A DNA stretch of 64,000 bases from Chitinophaga pinensis (GCA_945862385.1 CAMAXV010000007.1:51219-115218), one strand, 5' to 3'; positions 38,401-47,135 are shown, numbered from the stretch's first letter. Program-made: numbers and translations. The notes: a model not told the origin generated them from the sequence alone.

Positions 38401-38512
38401 CGATCCTGAAGCTACATTTGGTTCAAGCATTAACTATTATGGTATTGAAGGTACAAACCTGCCTTCTACAAGGTCATATGGTGTGAATGTAAACATCAAG
38501 TTTAAAAAATAA
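35432..38512 (+). CDS. SusC/RagA-family TonB-dependent outer-membrane transporter
   Basis: 1026 residues from ATG 35432; the frame is open to 35342 but those residues would precede the signal peptide (SLLTICYVLGLSLLTFAQ). Carboxypeptidase-regulatory-like domain at about 25-95, DVVVTALGI near 105 at the plug entry, SGRVAGLKV, and MTVLKGQSASALYGARASNGVI in the plug. The barrel ends VNVNIKFKK. It imports a nutrient with the SusD partner encoded just downstream. The substrate is unknown: no glycosidase is next to it, but a ROK regulator is divergent and a haloperoxidase-like enzyme lies in the same run. Confidence 0.95.
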   Translation: MKRSLLTICYVLGLSLLTFAQTRQLTGKVTGPDNAGVVSATVKVKGTNNVTTTNTDGVFSLQVPSGNITLEVSSVGFSTTEISVGASQSSVNISLANDATQLQDVVVTALGITKQSRKLGYAVQVVKNEALSVARETNVGNSLSGRVAGLKVAGTNSGPQGTVKLLLRGNPSMNGSGAPLFVINGIPMDNTQRGGAGEWGGGDGGDGIGNLNPDDIESMTVLKGQSASALYGARASNGVILITTKSGKKNDFSVEYNMNFMEEHAIDFTDFQYEYGQGVGGQKPSTAALARQTGRFSWGGKLDGSSVIQFDGNSYPYTAVKDNVKNFYRSGPSLTNTVSLSKGGANGSFRLSFSDLQSNSIMRGTDLKRKTVNLNIAQDITSKLNVTLFASYLDQMAGNVPYLSDGPLNANNGLFLATNMDQKILAPGYDPATGFEIQFSDDEYVSNPWFVVNQLVNNVGRKRFTTATTLKYSFTDWLYTQARLGLDQSFDRTKSVTPWGTAYSQGRRGGLNNQGQSDRSELNIDALVGAAKDITADISFDAAIGANLRKNRFEGMGVSGSPFILPYLYSFNNVTNIGRSYGFSETQVNSAYYTADFTYRNLLTLGTTGRYDAYSTLPVNNNTAFVPSVTASFIFSELYKPSFLSYGKFRASYASTSNEFTNPYQTRVYYSLGNTYNGIPVGSFPTSLPSGLLKPFITSELEFGLDLKLFGNRVGIDLAYYDKKTKNEIMPAAYSIATGYTSGFVPSGSTQNRGIELQLTGSPIRKKDFSWNVTFNMTSVENKILQTGPTNGRLNLGSGRGTLGNAITAYVPGYAGPQIMAFDYKYDSKGQIIVDASGLPVRGELKAQGSVLPTLFGGLNNEFNYKSLTFSFLIDYNYGNMVLSQTSYYSMIRGLNKATLVGRESGIKTGVDANGNANTVSAAPQAYYTALAQNVTKTHVQDGDFIKLRQVSIGYVLPASLVNKLKIVENINVSLVGRNLLVLMKKTENIDPEATFGSSINYYGIEGTNLPSTRSYGVNVNIKFKK

Positions 38513-38553
38513 TGAGCGCAGGTTTCGAGTTACATATTATTAAATTAATCAAC

Positions 38554-40167
38554 ATGAAAAGAATATTATTGCCAATATCTGCTGCGATTGTGATTCTTTC
38601 AGGCTGTACGAAGGATTTCGAAGCCCTGAATACCAATCCGCTTGCAGCTAGCCCGGCGAGCTTTGATGCAAACTTCTTTCTGTCTAATGCACAGAACACT
38701 TATAAAGAAGCCATCGGTGGTTATGCTGGTCCAATCCTTTTCCAATCTGGATGGGTTCAGATTTTTTCCTCAACAACATCCGGAGCTGCGAATTATTACA
38801 GCAACATGGATAAGTATGTACAGTCTTCCAACACCAACTCATACACAGCTAACAGCTGGGGTAGCTGTTTCAGGGCTGCGAGCCTTGCTCAGCAGGTTGT
38901 GAAGGATTTCGGTGCTGATGCTGAAAAAGTGAATACTGTTTCTGCAGCTATCGTGATGAAAGCGCTTTCAATGCAGTATGCTACAGATATTTATGGTGAC
39001 CTTCCTTATTCTGAAGCCCTGAAGGGTGATGAGGGGATTTCTCAGCCTAAGTATGACAAGCAGGAAGCAGTTATGAAAGGTCTGCTTACTGAGCTTGATG
39101 CTGCACTTACCAAATTCAATGCTGCCAAAGCCAAGCCAAGTGCTGACCTGTTTTATGGTGGGGATGTAGCGAAGTGGAAAAAGCTTGGATATTCAGTTAT
39201 GCTGCGTATTGCCATGCGTTTCACCAAGCGTGATGCAGCTTTTGCAAAAAGCTGGGCTGAAAAAGCCTTTGCTGGTGGTGTAATGATGACTGCTGCTGAT
39301 GATGCATTCCTTAAAGGTAGCATCGCAACAGGTTACACTAATCCAAATGCACGTGCGCTTGATATTCCTGCAGACTTCTATTCAGTTCGCTGGAGCAAGA
39401 CACTCATCGATTATCTGAAAGCTACCAATGATCCAAGACTTGGTGTAGTTGCTGAAGTACCTCCTGCAGGTCTTGCCGGTAACACTACATTCGGTCCAGC
39501 TGGTGATAATACGCCAGACAACCAACTCGGTCAGCCTAATGGTTTTGACCTGAATGGTGGTGCAACAGATATCACCAAGGCTCCAGGCTATCCTGGTGGT
39601 ACTGGTACCGGTGGTGATTTGTCGCCTATCGGAAAGTACTCAAGGCCCCGTACTTCTGTTTATACGCCAAACAGAGACGTAGCTTTCTTTATCATGACTG
39701 CTGCTGAAACTTCTCTTTTGCTGGCTGAAGCTGCTGCAAGAGGTTGGTCAGTTGGTGGAAATGCAGCTACACATTATGCTAATGGTGTGAAGGCTGGTAT
39801 GCAGTCTCTGGCTACGTTCAGCGCTACTGGTACTATTGCTGCCGGTGCTATCGATAGCTACATTGCTGCCAATCCGCTTAATACAAGCAGCCAGGCTGCT
39901 TCATTGAAGCAAATCAACGAACAATTCTGGGCAACAACCGGAATGTTGTTGAACTTCTCTGAATCCTGGAGCAACTGGAGAAGATCAGGTTTCCCTGCAT
40001 TGACTCCAATTAATTACACAGGTAACTTCTCCGGTGGTGCAATTCCACGCAGGCAGATTTATCCTACAGGTGAAGCATCAGTAAATGGCGACAACTACAA
40101 AGCTGGTCTGAGTGGTTTGGCTCCTGCTACCGACAATTGGGCTTCCCGTGTATGGTGGGACAACTAG
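38554..40167 (+). CDS. SusD/RagB-like surface lipoprotein
   Basis: 537 residues from ATG 38554, which places lipobox LSGC at residues 15-18; an earlier ATG overlapping the SusC stop would bury the signal. CTKDFEALNTNP is the typical mature start of SusD-like group 2 proteins. Other family features: MKALSMQYATDIYGDLPYSEAL near 145, and GDVAKWKKLGYSVMLRIAMRF near 205. Surface ligand-binding partner of the SusC protein 41 bases upstream. A terminator follows the stop after about 20 bases, so later genes have a separate promoter. Confidence 0.94.
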   Translation: MKRILLPISAAIVILSGCTKDFEALNTNPLAASPASFDANFFLSNAQNTYKEAIGGYAGPILFQSGWVQIFSSTTSGAANYYSNMDKYVQSSNTNSYTANSWGSCFRAASLAQQVVKDFGADAEKVNTVSAAIVMKALSMQYATDIYGDLPYSEALKGDEGISQPKYDKQEAVMKGLLTELDAALTKFNAAKAKPSADLFYGGDVAKWKKLGYSVMLRIAMRFTKRDAAFAKSWAEKAFAGGVMMTAADDAFLKGSIATGYTNPNARALDIPADFYSVRWSKTLIDYLKATNDPRLGVVAEVPPAGLAGNTTFGPAGDNTPDNQLGQPNGFDLNGGATDITKAPGYPGGTGTGGDLSPIGKYSRPRTSVYTPNRDVAFFIMTAAETSLLLAEAAARGWSVGGNAATHYANGVKAGMQSLATFSATGTIAAGAIDSYIAANPLNTSSQAASLKQINEQFWATTGMLLNFSESWSNWRRSGFPALTPINYTGNFSGGAIPRRQIYPTGEASVNGDNYKAGLSGLAPATDNWASRVWWDN

Positions 40168-40187
40168 TCGTTTTCCATATCAATTTA

Positions 40188-40220
40188 AAAAATGTCAGGC
40201 CCCTCGGCCTGACATTTTTA
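40188..40220 (+). terminator. Rho-independent terminator after the second SusD gene
   Basis: Stem ATGTCAGGC / GCCTGACAT (9 bp, extendable by A-T pairs) with a CCCTCG loop and a T tract. It ends the SusC-SusD transcript. Confidence 0.88.
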
Positions 40221-40227
40221 TTATAGT

Positions 40228-40235
40228 TAACTTTG
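40228..40235 (+). promoter_or_regulatory. Putative -7 box of the FG-GAP gene
   Basis: TAACTTTG fits TAnnTTTG. It lies directly after the terminator and 33 bases before the ATG of the FG-GAP protein. It would restart transcription for the FG-GAP/haloperoxidase pair. Confidence 0.45.
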
Positions 40236-40267
40236 AATGACTTCGTACTGAAACCTAAACATTTACC

Positions 40268-43200
40268 ATGTTTAAAAAATATTCCATTATCAGTTTTCAG
40301 ATGTCTGCATGGTTGTTGATGTTTTTTGTGTGTGGTCAACCAGTAGAAGCACAACCTCTTTTCAGTCAGGTGCAGGCTGATTCTTCAGGGGTTACATTCC
40401 AGAACAGGATCATTGAGAGTGCAGGGGTCAACATCATCACCTATGAATATTTTTATAATGGAGGTGGTGTAGGAGCAGGTGATTTCAACAACGATGGCCT
40501 GGTAGACCTTTATTTTACTGGCAATATGTCTCCCAATAAGCTGTACCTGAATAAAGGAGGATTTAAGTTTGAAGATATTACACGTACTGCAGGCGTGGCC
40601 GGAAGGGTAGGTTGGAAGACAGGTGTTTCTGTTGCAGATGTTAACGGAGATGGTTTTTTAGATATTTATGTTTGTTATTCCGGAGATCTGGATTCATCGC
40701 AAAGGGCCAATCAGTTGTTTATCAATAATGGTGATCTGACCTTTACCGATAAAGCCAAACAAATGGGTGTTGCAGACATGGGCTATTCAACCCATGCAGC
40801 TTTTTTTGACATGGACAGGGATGGTGACCTTGATTTGTACGTATTGAATCATAATATTAAAAACCTCAGAAATTTTGATGCGGCTTATGTCAAGAAAATG
40901 ACGGATCCATTTGCCGGAGACCACCTTTATCAAAATAACAATGGCAAATTCGTCAACATCACACAAAAGGCTGGGATCATATCCAATCCACTTGGTTATG
41001 GACTGGGTTTGCATGTGGCAGATATCAACAATGATGGCTGGTCAGACATCTATGTTTCCAATGATTATGTGGAAGAAGATTACCTGTATATCAATAACCG
41101 CAATGGAACCTTTACCGAAAAGCTAAAGCAGTCATTCGGACACCTTTCCAATTTTTCCATGGGTGTAGATGCAGCAGATATCAATAATGATGGTTTACTG
41201 GATATTTATACACTGGATATGCTGCCTGAAGATAACAGGCGACAGAAACTGCTATATGCACCAGACAATTACGAGCTCTACAACAATACCCTTAAAAATG
41301 GTTTTTATCATCAGCTGATGCGTAACATGCTCCAGCTCAACAACGGGAACGGCACTTTCAGTGAAGTTGGACAAGTTTCCGGAATTTCAAATACAGACTG
41401 GAGCTGGGCTGCTTTATTCGCTGATTTTAATCATGATGGCCTAAAAGATCTTTTTGTGACCAATGGATACGGGCGTGATATGATTAACCGGGATTTCATG
41501 AAGTTTTATGCCGATGAAAGGCTGAAACATATCCAGGGGAAAACTGATAACCGCATGTTCCAGATGCTGCAGGGGATAAAGTCGACGCCACTGCATAACT
41601 ATATTTTCCAAAATGAAGGTGACCTGAAATTCCGAGACAGGTCTTATGATTGGGGATTTGAAGAGCTTAATTTTTCTCATGGTGCTGCGTATGCAGACCT
41701 GGACAATGATGGAGATCTGGACCTGGTGATGAACAGCATGAATCAGGCTGCCGGTATCTACAAAAACAATCATATTGAATTAAATGGGAGAGGGCACTAT
41801 TTGAAACTCAACCTAAGAGGTACAGGGAAAAATACAGCCGCTATAGGTGCTGTTGTCACCATATTTACTACTGACCAGGCAATTACACTTCAAAACTATC
41901 CGGTTCATGGCTTTCAATCGGCTATGCAAACGCCCCTGCATGCCGGTTTCAGCGCAGCTAAAATAGATTCAATTGCCATTCGCTGGCCTGATGGTAATTA
42001 TCAGGTAATCAATAAACGGATTCCTGCTGATACATTGCTTGTTATTGTGCAGGATTTGAAATTAAATGGCAAAGAATCAACACCCAAAAAAACAAGTCCG
42101 CTTTTCACAAAGGCTGCACCTAAAATAAGTTATCAGCATATTGAAGACAAAGTCAATGATTTCAAACTTCAGCCCCTGATGCCGAATATGCTTTCCTTTA
42201 ATGGTCCGCGTTTTGCCAAAGGTGATGTGAATGGGGATAAGCTGGAGGATGTTTATGTATGTGGACCAAAGGGACAGGCCGGTAAGTTGTTTGTACAAAA
42301 CCGTGACGGCACTTATATCGAAAAACTTCAGCAGGATTTTGCATCCGATGCCGAAGCAGAAGATTGTGATGCTGTGTTTGTAGACGCAGATCAGGATGGT
42401 GATCTGGATTTGTATGTTGTAAGTGGAGGCTATGCTTTAGATGATGAGCAAATGCTGCAAGATAGGTTGTATCTGAACCAGGGTGGGAAGTTTGTCCGCA
42501 AAAAAGAATTATTGCCTGTTGAATTAAATTCCGGATCTGTAGTTGTAGCACTCGATTTTGATGGGGATGGTGATCAGGACCTGTTTACGGGATCAAGGTG
42601 TATCCCCGGAAGTTATCCCATGGCGCCTTCAAGCATGCTGCTTGAGAATGATGGAAAAGGGAAATTTAAGGATGTGACAACTGAAAAAGCTTCATTATTC
42701 GGCTTACTCGGAATGATAACTGATGCAATCTGGATAAACATTGATCAAAGTGGACCCAATGAGCTTATAGTTACAGGTGAATGGATGTCTCCGCTTGTGT
42801 TTCAATACAAGGAAGGACGGATGCAGGATGTCTCCTCAGGCTTTTTTAAAAAATCTTATGCGGGATGGTGGAACTGTTTGAAAGCATCAGACCTTGACCA
42901 GGATGGTGACATGGATCTCATCGCCGGAAACTGGGGAACAAATTCTCCCTTCAAAGCTGGTACCGGCAATCCTGTTAAGTTGTATTATGGAGACTTCGAT
43001 GGCAACGGATTTGTTGACCCGCTTATCTTTCACAATATCATGGGCAAATTATACCCCATGGCATCCCGCGATGAACTCACAGATCAGATGGTTAGCCTCA
43101 GGCAAAGGTTTCCGACCTATGACTCCTATGCCGATGCTACTCTTACAGATATTCTAGATAGTGCGCAGCTTAAAATGGCTTTACTGTTGCAAGCGGAAGT

Positions 43201-43564
43201 AATGGAAACAGTGTGGTTTGAAAATACACCCAACGGATTTGTTTTACATGCATTGCCTGTGGAAGCTAACTTCTCCCCAGTTCATGTTATTCATGTGGAT
43301 GATTTCAATGCTGATGGGTCTCCTGACATTTTATTATTCGGAAATAATGAACAGGCCAGGATCAAAATCGGGAAAATGGATGCGTCTTATGGTGTTTTGT
43401 TAACAGGGGATGGCAAGGGAAACTTCCAGTATGTAGATCAGGTTAAATCAGGACTACAGGTTACTGGAGCAGTAAGGGATCTGTTGGTATTGCCCGGCCA
43501 GGGAGGTAAAAAAATCCTGATGGTTGGACGCAACAATGATGACCCCGTTTTTTATCAATACTGA
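40268..43564 (+). CDS. FG-GAP/VCBS repeat protein with ASPIC/UnbV domain
   Basis: 1098 residues, secreted (signal ending VEAQ near 29). Many Ca-binding-like FG-GAP repeats with the DxNxDGxxD pattern are visible: GDFNNDGLVDLYF, ADVNGDGFLDIYV, DMDRDGDLDLYV, ADINNDGWSDIYV, ADINNDGLLDIYT and ADLDNDGDLDLVM in the first half, and a second set from about residue 655 onward. Between them is an ASPIC/UnbV-type domain (LRGTGKNTAAIGAVVTI and IRWPDGNYQ). The repeats predict a beta-propeller, extracellular or periplasmic, for binding carbohydrate or protein. It is followed 16 bases later by the haloperoxidase-like enzyme; the pair recurs with SusCD genes in Bacteroidota. Function unproven. Confidence 0.9.
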   Translation: MFKKYSIISFQMSAWLLMFFVCGQPVEAQPLFSQVQADSSGVTFQNRIIESAGVNIITYEYFYNGGGVGAGDFNNDGLVDLYFTGNMSPNKLYLNKGGFKFEDITRTAGVAGRVGWKTGVSVADVNGDGFLDIYVCYSGDLDSSQRANQLFINNGDLTFTDKAKQMGVADMGYSTHAAFFDMDRDGDLDLYVLNHNIKNLRNFDAAYVKKMTDPFAGDHLYQNNNGKFVNITQKAGIISNPLGYGLGLHVADINNDGWSDIYVSNDYVEEDYLYINNRNGTFTEKLKQSFGHLSNFSMGVDAADINNDGLLDIYTLDMLPEDNRRQKLLYAPDNYELYNNTLKNGFYHQLMRNMLQLNNGNGTFSEVGQVSGISNTDWSWAALFADFNHDGLKDLFVTNGYGRDMINRDFMKFYADERLKHIQGKTDNRMFQMLQGIKSTPLHNYIFQNEGDLKFRDRSYDWGFEELNFSHGAAYADLDNDGDLDLVMNSMNQAAGIYKNNHIELNGRGHYLKLNLRGTGKNTAAIGAVVTIFTTDQAITLQNYPVHGFQSAMQTPLHAGFSAAKIDSIAIRWPDGNYQVINKRIPADTLLVIVQDLKLNGKESTPKKTSPLFTKAAPKISYQHIEDKVNDFKLQPLMPNMLSFNGPRFAKGDVNGDKLEDVYVCGPKGQAGKLFVQNRDGTYIEKLQQDFASDAEAEDCDAVFVDADQDGDLDLYVVSGGYALDDEQMLQDRLYLNQGGKFVRKKELLPVELNSGSVVVALDFDGDGDQDLFTGSRCIPGSYPMAPSSMLLENDGKGKFKDVTTEKASLFGLLGMITDAIWINIDQSGPNELIVTGEWMSPLVFQYKEGRMQDVSSGFFKKSYAGWWNCLKASDLDQDGDMDLIAGNWGTNSPFKAGTGNPVKLYYGDFDGNGFVDPLIFHNIMGKLYPMASRDELTDQMVSLRQRFPTYDSYADATLTDILDSAQLKMALLLQAEVMETVWFENTPNGFVLHALPVEANFSPVHVIHVDDFNADGSPDILLFGNNEQARIKIGKMDASYGVLLTGDGKGNFQYVDQVKSGLQVTGAVRDLLVLPGQGGKKILMVGRNNDDPVFYQY

Positions 43565-43580
43565 TAAATTTTTGACTGGG

Positions 43581-44897
43581 ATGAAACGATGTTTTTTAAG
43601 TTTAGTATGCTTTTTTGCTTCATGGGTTAATGCTCAGCAAAAATTCAGCGCAAGCGACTATGTGGCTGCATTGAAATCTGCCACAGATGTCATGGTGAGC
43701 GATGTGACTTCTCCCGTTGCTGCAAGCAGGTATTATGCCTACATCAACCTTGCTGCCTACGAATCTGCAGCATTATTTGATACAAGCTACAAAAGCCTCT
43801 CTGGCACTATACATAAGTTTACTCCTCCGGTGCTGGAAGATCAAGAGAAGATTGGTGCAGAGCCCGGACTAACCATGATGCTCGTGGTTTATAAGATGGC
43901 GCAAAGAATGCTTCCATCAGGATTTGTGCTGAAAATGAAAATTGACTCGGTCATAAATCTCCACAAAAAATCTTCCTTGCCAGAATCGGCATTGATGTTA
44001 TCACAGTCGGCAGCCGACAAAATCGTAAAGCACGTAACAGCTTTTGCGGCAACGGATGGTTTCAGACAATTGAATAACCGCACAAGGTATACACCAAAGA
44101 CCGGACAGGCTTACTGGCAGCCTACACCGCCTGTTTTCATGTCTCCTGTGGAGCCACACTGGAATACCATCAGAACTTTTTTGCTGGACTCAGCTCAACA
44201 GTTCAAACCTCCAGCTCCTGCAAAGTTTAACCTCGCCAAAGGTTCCTCCTTTTTCAATCAGTTAACGGAAGTATATAATTTGGGTAAAAAATCCACTTCC
44301 GAACAAAGAAATATTGCCAGCTTCTGGGATTGTAATCCTTTTGCCGTTGAGCAAATCGGTCATGTTGAGTTCGGACTCAAAAAAATATCGCCAGGAGGTC
44401 ACTGGATAGGCATTACAGGCATCGCAGCGATAAATGCAGGTCTGACTATCAATGAAGCTGCGCTAGCCCATGCGCTTACCGCCATAGCTCTTGCAGATGG
44501 ATTTATAGCCTGTTGGGATGAAAAATACAGAAGCAACAGGGTCAGACCAGAAACAGTCATACAACGAGCGATAGATCCATCCTGGAAGCCCCTCCTTCAA
44601 ACTCCCCCCTTTCCGGAATATGTATCCGGCCACAGCGTTGCTTCACACACTGCAGCCATTATACTCACCCGGATTTTTGGGGAAGATTTCAGTTTCGCAG
44701 ACGATACTGAAGTTGAGTTTGGTTTGCCGGTAAGAACATTCAGTTCGTTTCGTTCTGCAGCAGCAGAAGCTGCTATTTCTCGGTTATATGGCGGTATACA
44801 TTTCCGTGATGCCATAACGGCCGGGGAATGGCAAGGTAAGCAGGTTGGTACACTAGCCGAACAAAGATTCAGCAGGTACCTGATTCATTTCAAATAG
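43581..44897 (+). CDS. Vanadium-haloperoxidase-like / PAP2-superfamily secreted protein
   Basis: 438 residues from ATG 43581; a longer frame overlaps the preceding gene. A signal peptide ends VNAQQ. The C-terminal half shows the three phosphate/vanadate-binding motifs of the PAP2/vanadium haloperoxidase superfamily: KYRSNRVRP near 335, PEYVSGHSVASH near 362 and SRLYGGIHFRDA near 405. The layout matches bacterial vanadium-dependent haloperoxidase-like proteins (helical bundle of about 440 residues) rather than short lipid phosphatases. It could halogenate an organic compound or act as a phosphatase; sequence alone does not decide. It shares a transcript with the FG-GAP protein. Confidence 0.88.
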   Translation: MKRCFLSLVCFFASWVNAQQKFSASDYVAALKSATDVMVSDVTSPVAASRYYAYINLAAYESAALFDTSYKSLSGTIHKFTPPVLEDQEKIGAEPGLTMMLVVYKMAQRMLPSGFVLKMKIDSVINLHKKSSLPESALMLSQSAADKIVKHVTAFAATDGFRQLNNRTRYTPKTGQAYWQPTPPVFMSPVEPHWNTIRTFLLDSAQQFKPPAPAKFNLAKGSSFFNQLTEVYNLGKKSTSEQRNIASFWDCNPFAVEQIGHVEFGLKKISPGGHWIGITGIAAINAGLTINEAALAHALTAIALADGFIACWDEKYRSNRVRPETVIQRAIDPSWKPLLQTPPFPEYVSGHSVASHTAAIILTRIFGEDFSFADDTEVEFGLPVRTFSSFRSAAAEAAISRLYGGIHFRDAITAGEWQGKQVGTLAEQRFSRYLIHFK

Positions 44898-44924
44898 TTC
44901 TGGCATTTTATGAAAAGGATGCAT

Positions 44925-44932
44925 TAATTTTG
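44925..44932 (+). promoter_or_regulatory. Putative -7 box of lpdA
   Basis: TAATTTTG followed by CACCC, 28 bases before the lpdA ATG. It fits TAnnTTTG; the -33 region is not clear. Confidence 0.45.
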
Positions 44933-44959
44933 CACCCATTAACCAAAAAACAAACAGTC

Positions 44960-46366
44960 ATGGCATACGACGTACTCGTTTTAGGAAGCGGTCCGGGTGG
45001 TTACCCCGCTGCAATCAGGGCCTCACAGCTTGGTTTTAAGGTGGCCATCATTGAAAAGGAAAGCCTCGGAGGCGTATGTCTGAACTGGGGTTGTATCCCA
45101 ACAAAAGCACTGCTGAAAAGCGCACAGGTTTATGATTACCTGAAGCACAGTGCAGATTACGGGATTAAGTCCACCGGTGTTGAACATGACTTTTCTGCAG
45201 TGGTAAAACGCAGCAGGGGTGTAGCAGACAAGATGAGCAAGGGTGTTCAGTTTCTGATGAAGAAAAATAAGATTGATGTCATCATGGGCTACGGACGGAT
45301 AGCTTCCAAGGGCAAAATCGAAGTAACCGCTGCGGATGGTTCCAAACAGGTTGTGGAAGGAAAGTATATCATCATCGCAACCGGTGCTAGAAGCAGGCAG
45401 CTTCCTAACCTGCCTCAGGATGGTAAGAAAATCATTGGATACCGAGAAGCTATGGTGCTTCCCGAGCAGCCAAAGACCATGGTTGTTGTAGGAAGTGGTG
45501 CTATAGGTGTTGAATTTGCAGATTTCTATAACGCTATGGGTACAAAAGTGACTATCGTGGAATTTATGGATCGCATAGTTCCTGTAGAAGATGCAGACAT
45601 CAGCAAAGAGCTGGAGAAACAACTCAAGAAAAAAGGCATTGCAGTGCTCACTTCCAGTGAAGTCACCAGGGTTGATACCGCAGGTGCCGGTGTTAAGGCA
45701 CATGTAAAAAATGCTTCAGGAGAGTCAGTTCTGGAAGCTGATATCGTGCTGAGTGCTGTTGGTATAGCGCCGAATATTGAAAATATTGGACTCGAGGAAA
45801 ATGGTGTAAGGATTGAGAAGGGAAGGATTGTTGTGGATAAAACCCAGCAGACTTCTGTGGCAGGTATTTATGCTATTGGCGACTGTTCACCCGGTCAGGC
45901 ATTGGCCCACGTTGCCGGGAAAGAAGGGATCAATGCTGCAGAAGCTATTGCCTATCTCGAGAAAAAACACCACCACCAGCCAGATGCAATTGATTACAAC
46001 AACATTCCCGGGTGTACTTATTGTTCACCGGAAATTGCTTCAGTGGGGTATACAGAAAAGGCAGCCAAAGAAGCCGGATATGAAATTAAAGTTGGCAAAT
46101 TTCCTTTCATGGCCAGTGGCAAAGCCAGCGCATCAGGCAATACGGATGGCTTTGTTAAAGTCATTTTTGATGCCAAATATGGTGAGTTCCTTGGAGCACA
46201 CATGATCGGTGCAGGCGTAACAGAGCTGATCGCTGAAGTTGTTGTAGCCAGGAAACTGGAGACAACCCAGCATGAAATCCTCAATGCCATTCACCCACAC
46301 CCAACCATGAGTGAGGCTGTTAAAGAAGCAGTTGCTGCAGCTTATGGAGAAGCAATTGATATTTAA
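44960..46366 (+). CDS. lpdA: Dihydrolipoyl dehydrogenase
   Basis: 468 residues from ATG 44960 (an upstream frame start overlaps the promoter). FAD-binding GSGPGGYPAAIRA near 10-22, redox disulfide GGVCLNWGCIPTKALLKS near 39 (two Cys, five residues apart), NAD-binding VVGSGAIGVEFADFY near 180, and the dimer-interface catalytic HPHPTMSE near 448. It reoxidises dihydrolipoamide in pyruvate/2-oxoacid dehydrogenase complexes and glycine cleavage. It stands alone here, not with E1/E2 genes. Confidence 0.97.
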   Translation: MAYDVLVLGSGPGGYPAAIRASQLGFKVAIIEKESLGGVCLNWGCIPTKALLKSAQVYDYLKHSADYGIKSTGVEHDFSAVVKRSRGVADKMSKGVQFLMKKNKIDVIMGYGRIASKGKIEVTAADGSKQVVEGKYIIIATGARSRQLPNLPQDGKKIIGYREAMVLPEQPKTMVVVGSGAIGVEFADFYNAMGTKVTIVEFMDRIVPVEDADISKELEKQLKKKGIAVLTSSEVTRVDTAGAGVKAHVKNASGESVLEADIVLSAVGIAPNIENIGLEENGVRIEKGRIVVDKTQQTSVAGIYAIGDCSPGQALAHVAGKEGINAAEAIAYLEKKHHHQPDAIDYNNIPGCTYCSPEIASVGYTEKAAKEAGYEIKVGKFPFMASGKASASGNTDGFVKVIFDAKYGEFLGAHMIGAGVTELIAEVVVARKLETTQHEILNAIHPHPTMSEAVKEAVAAAYGEAIDI

Positions 46367-46398
46367 TTTGGACGATAATTGATTTATTATTATCTTTG
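46367..46398 (+). promoter_or_regulatory. Promoter of the rpmB-rpmG operon
   Basis: TTTG (46367-46370) and TATCTTTG (46391-46398) are separated by 20 bases, matching the Bacteroidota -33/-7 consensus. The first element overlaps the lpdA stop codon. It lies 22 bases before the rpmB start. Confidence 0.65.
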
Positions 46399-46420
46399 CC
46401 GTCCCTAAAAAATAGAGTTT

Positions 46421-46657
46421 ATGGCACGAGTATGTCAGGTAACAGGAAAGCGACCCATCACCGGAAACAAGGTTTCCCATTCAAATATCAAGACAAAGCG
46501 TCGTTTTCTGCCTAATCTGCAGACTAAGCGGTTCTTCCTGGCTGAAGAGGACAGGTGGGTGACAATAAAGCTTTCGTCAGAAGCAATCCGCACCATCAAT
46601 AAAAACGGATTGTATACTGTAGTGAAAGAGCTGCGTTCACAAGGTGTAAATATTTGA
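46421..46657 (+). CDS. rpmB: Large ribosomal subunit protein bL28
   Basis: 78 residues. [21 protein letters not shown] and [14 protein letters not shown] are the standard bL28 segments. Structural protein of the 50S subunit. First gene of a three-gene ribosomal operon with rpmG 21 bases downstream. An A-rich leader with no Shine-Dalgarno precedes it, as expected in this phylum. Confidence 0.97.
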   Translation: MARVCQVTGKRPITGNKVSHSNIKTKRRFLPNLQTKRFFLAEEDRWVTIKLSSEAIRTINKNGLYTVVKELRSQGVNI

Positions 46658-46678
46658 TTAACGTTATAATCTAAAGCA

Positions 46679-46861
46679 ATGGCTAAGAAAGGAAACAGGG
46701 TTCAGGTGATTTTAGAGTGCACAGAGCACAAGACTACTGGCATGGCTGGAACAAGTCGCTACATCACCACCAAGAATAAGAAAAATACGCCTGAGCGTAT
46801 GGAGTTGAAGAAATACAACCCCATCCTGAAAAAATATACAGTTCACAAGGAAATTAAATAA
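46679..46861 (+). CDS. rpmG: Large ribosomal subunit protein bL33
   Basis: 60 residues, typical bL33 ([20 protein letters not shown], then [20 protein letters not shown]). The zinc-binding Cys pairs are absent: only one Cys is present, so it is the C-minus (zinc-independent) form. It sits between rpmB and the DUF4295 gene, with a 2-base gap to the latter. Confidence 0.96.
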   Translation: MAKKGNRVQVILECTEHKTTGMAGTSRYITTKNKKNTPERMELKKYNPILKKYTVHKEIK

Positions 46862-46863
46862 TC

Positions 46864-47034
46864 ATGGCAAAAGCAGCTTCCAAAAACGCGAAAATCAAGG
46901 ACGCCAAAGCATCAGCTGAAGCGAAAAACTGGACCAAGGTCATCAGGGCTGTAAGAAGTCCGAAAACCGGTGCATATACCTTCAAAGAGGCTATTGTACA
47001 CAAGGACAAGGTCAAGGAATACCTTGCAAATTAA
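46864..47034 (+). CDS. DUF4295 family small basic protein
   Basis: 56 residues, below common gene-size cut-offs. It reads MAKAASKNAKIKDAKAS..., is rich in Lys and Ala, and ends VKEYLAN, the pattern of the Bacteroidota-specific DUF4295 family. It starts 2 bases after the rpmG stop and ends 24 bases before a terminator, so it is the last gene of a ribosomal protein operon. Position and basic composition point to a ribosome-associated protein; I recall a Bacteroidota-specific ribosomal protein (bL38) reported from a Flavobacterium ribosome structure, and this may be its counterpart, but I cannot confirm that link here. Confidence 0.9.
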   Translation: MAKAASKNAKIKDAKASAEAKNWTKVIRAVRSPKTGAYTFKEAIVHKDKVKEYLAN

Positions 47035-47057
47035 AAATATTCAGATTCTTTATCAAG

Positions 47058-47096
47058 AGCTGTTCCGGCAAGAAATGCGGAGCAGCTTTTGTTTTT
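47058..47096 (+). terminator. Rho-independent terminator after the rpmB-rpmG operon
   Basis: A 10-bp stem (AGCTGTTCCG with CGGAGCAGCT, one G-T pair), 10-base loop, then a T-rich tail. It separates the ribosomal operon from ftsY. Confidence 0.8.
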
Positions 47097-47135
47097 AAAA
47101 AAATGGGCGTTTAATGATGCTCAAAAACAGAGTCT

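Noticed and set aside
45023..45703. 226-residue open frame on the minus strand opposite lpdA
   Set aside because: It lies fully within lpdA, a firmly identified enzyme, has no family features and is Cys/His/Phe rich as antisense frames tend to be.
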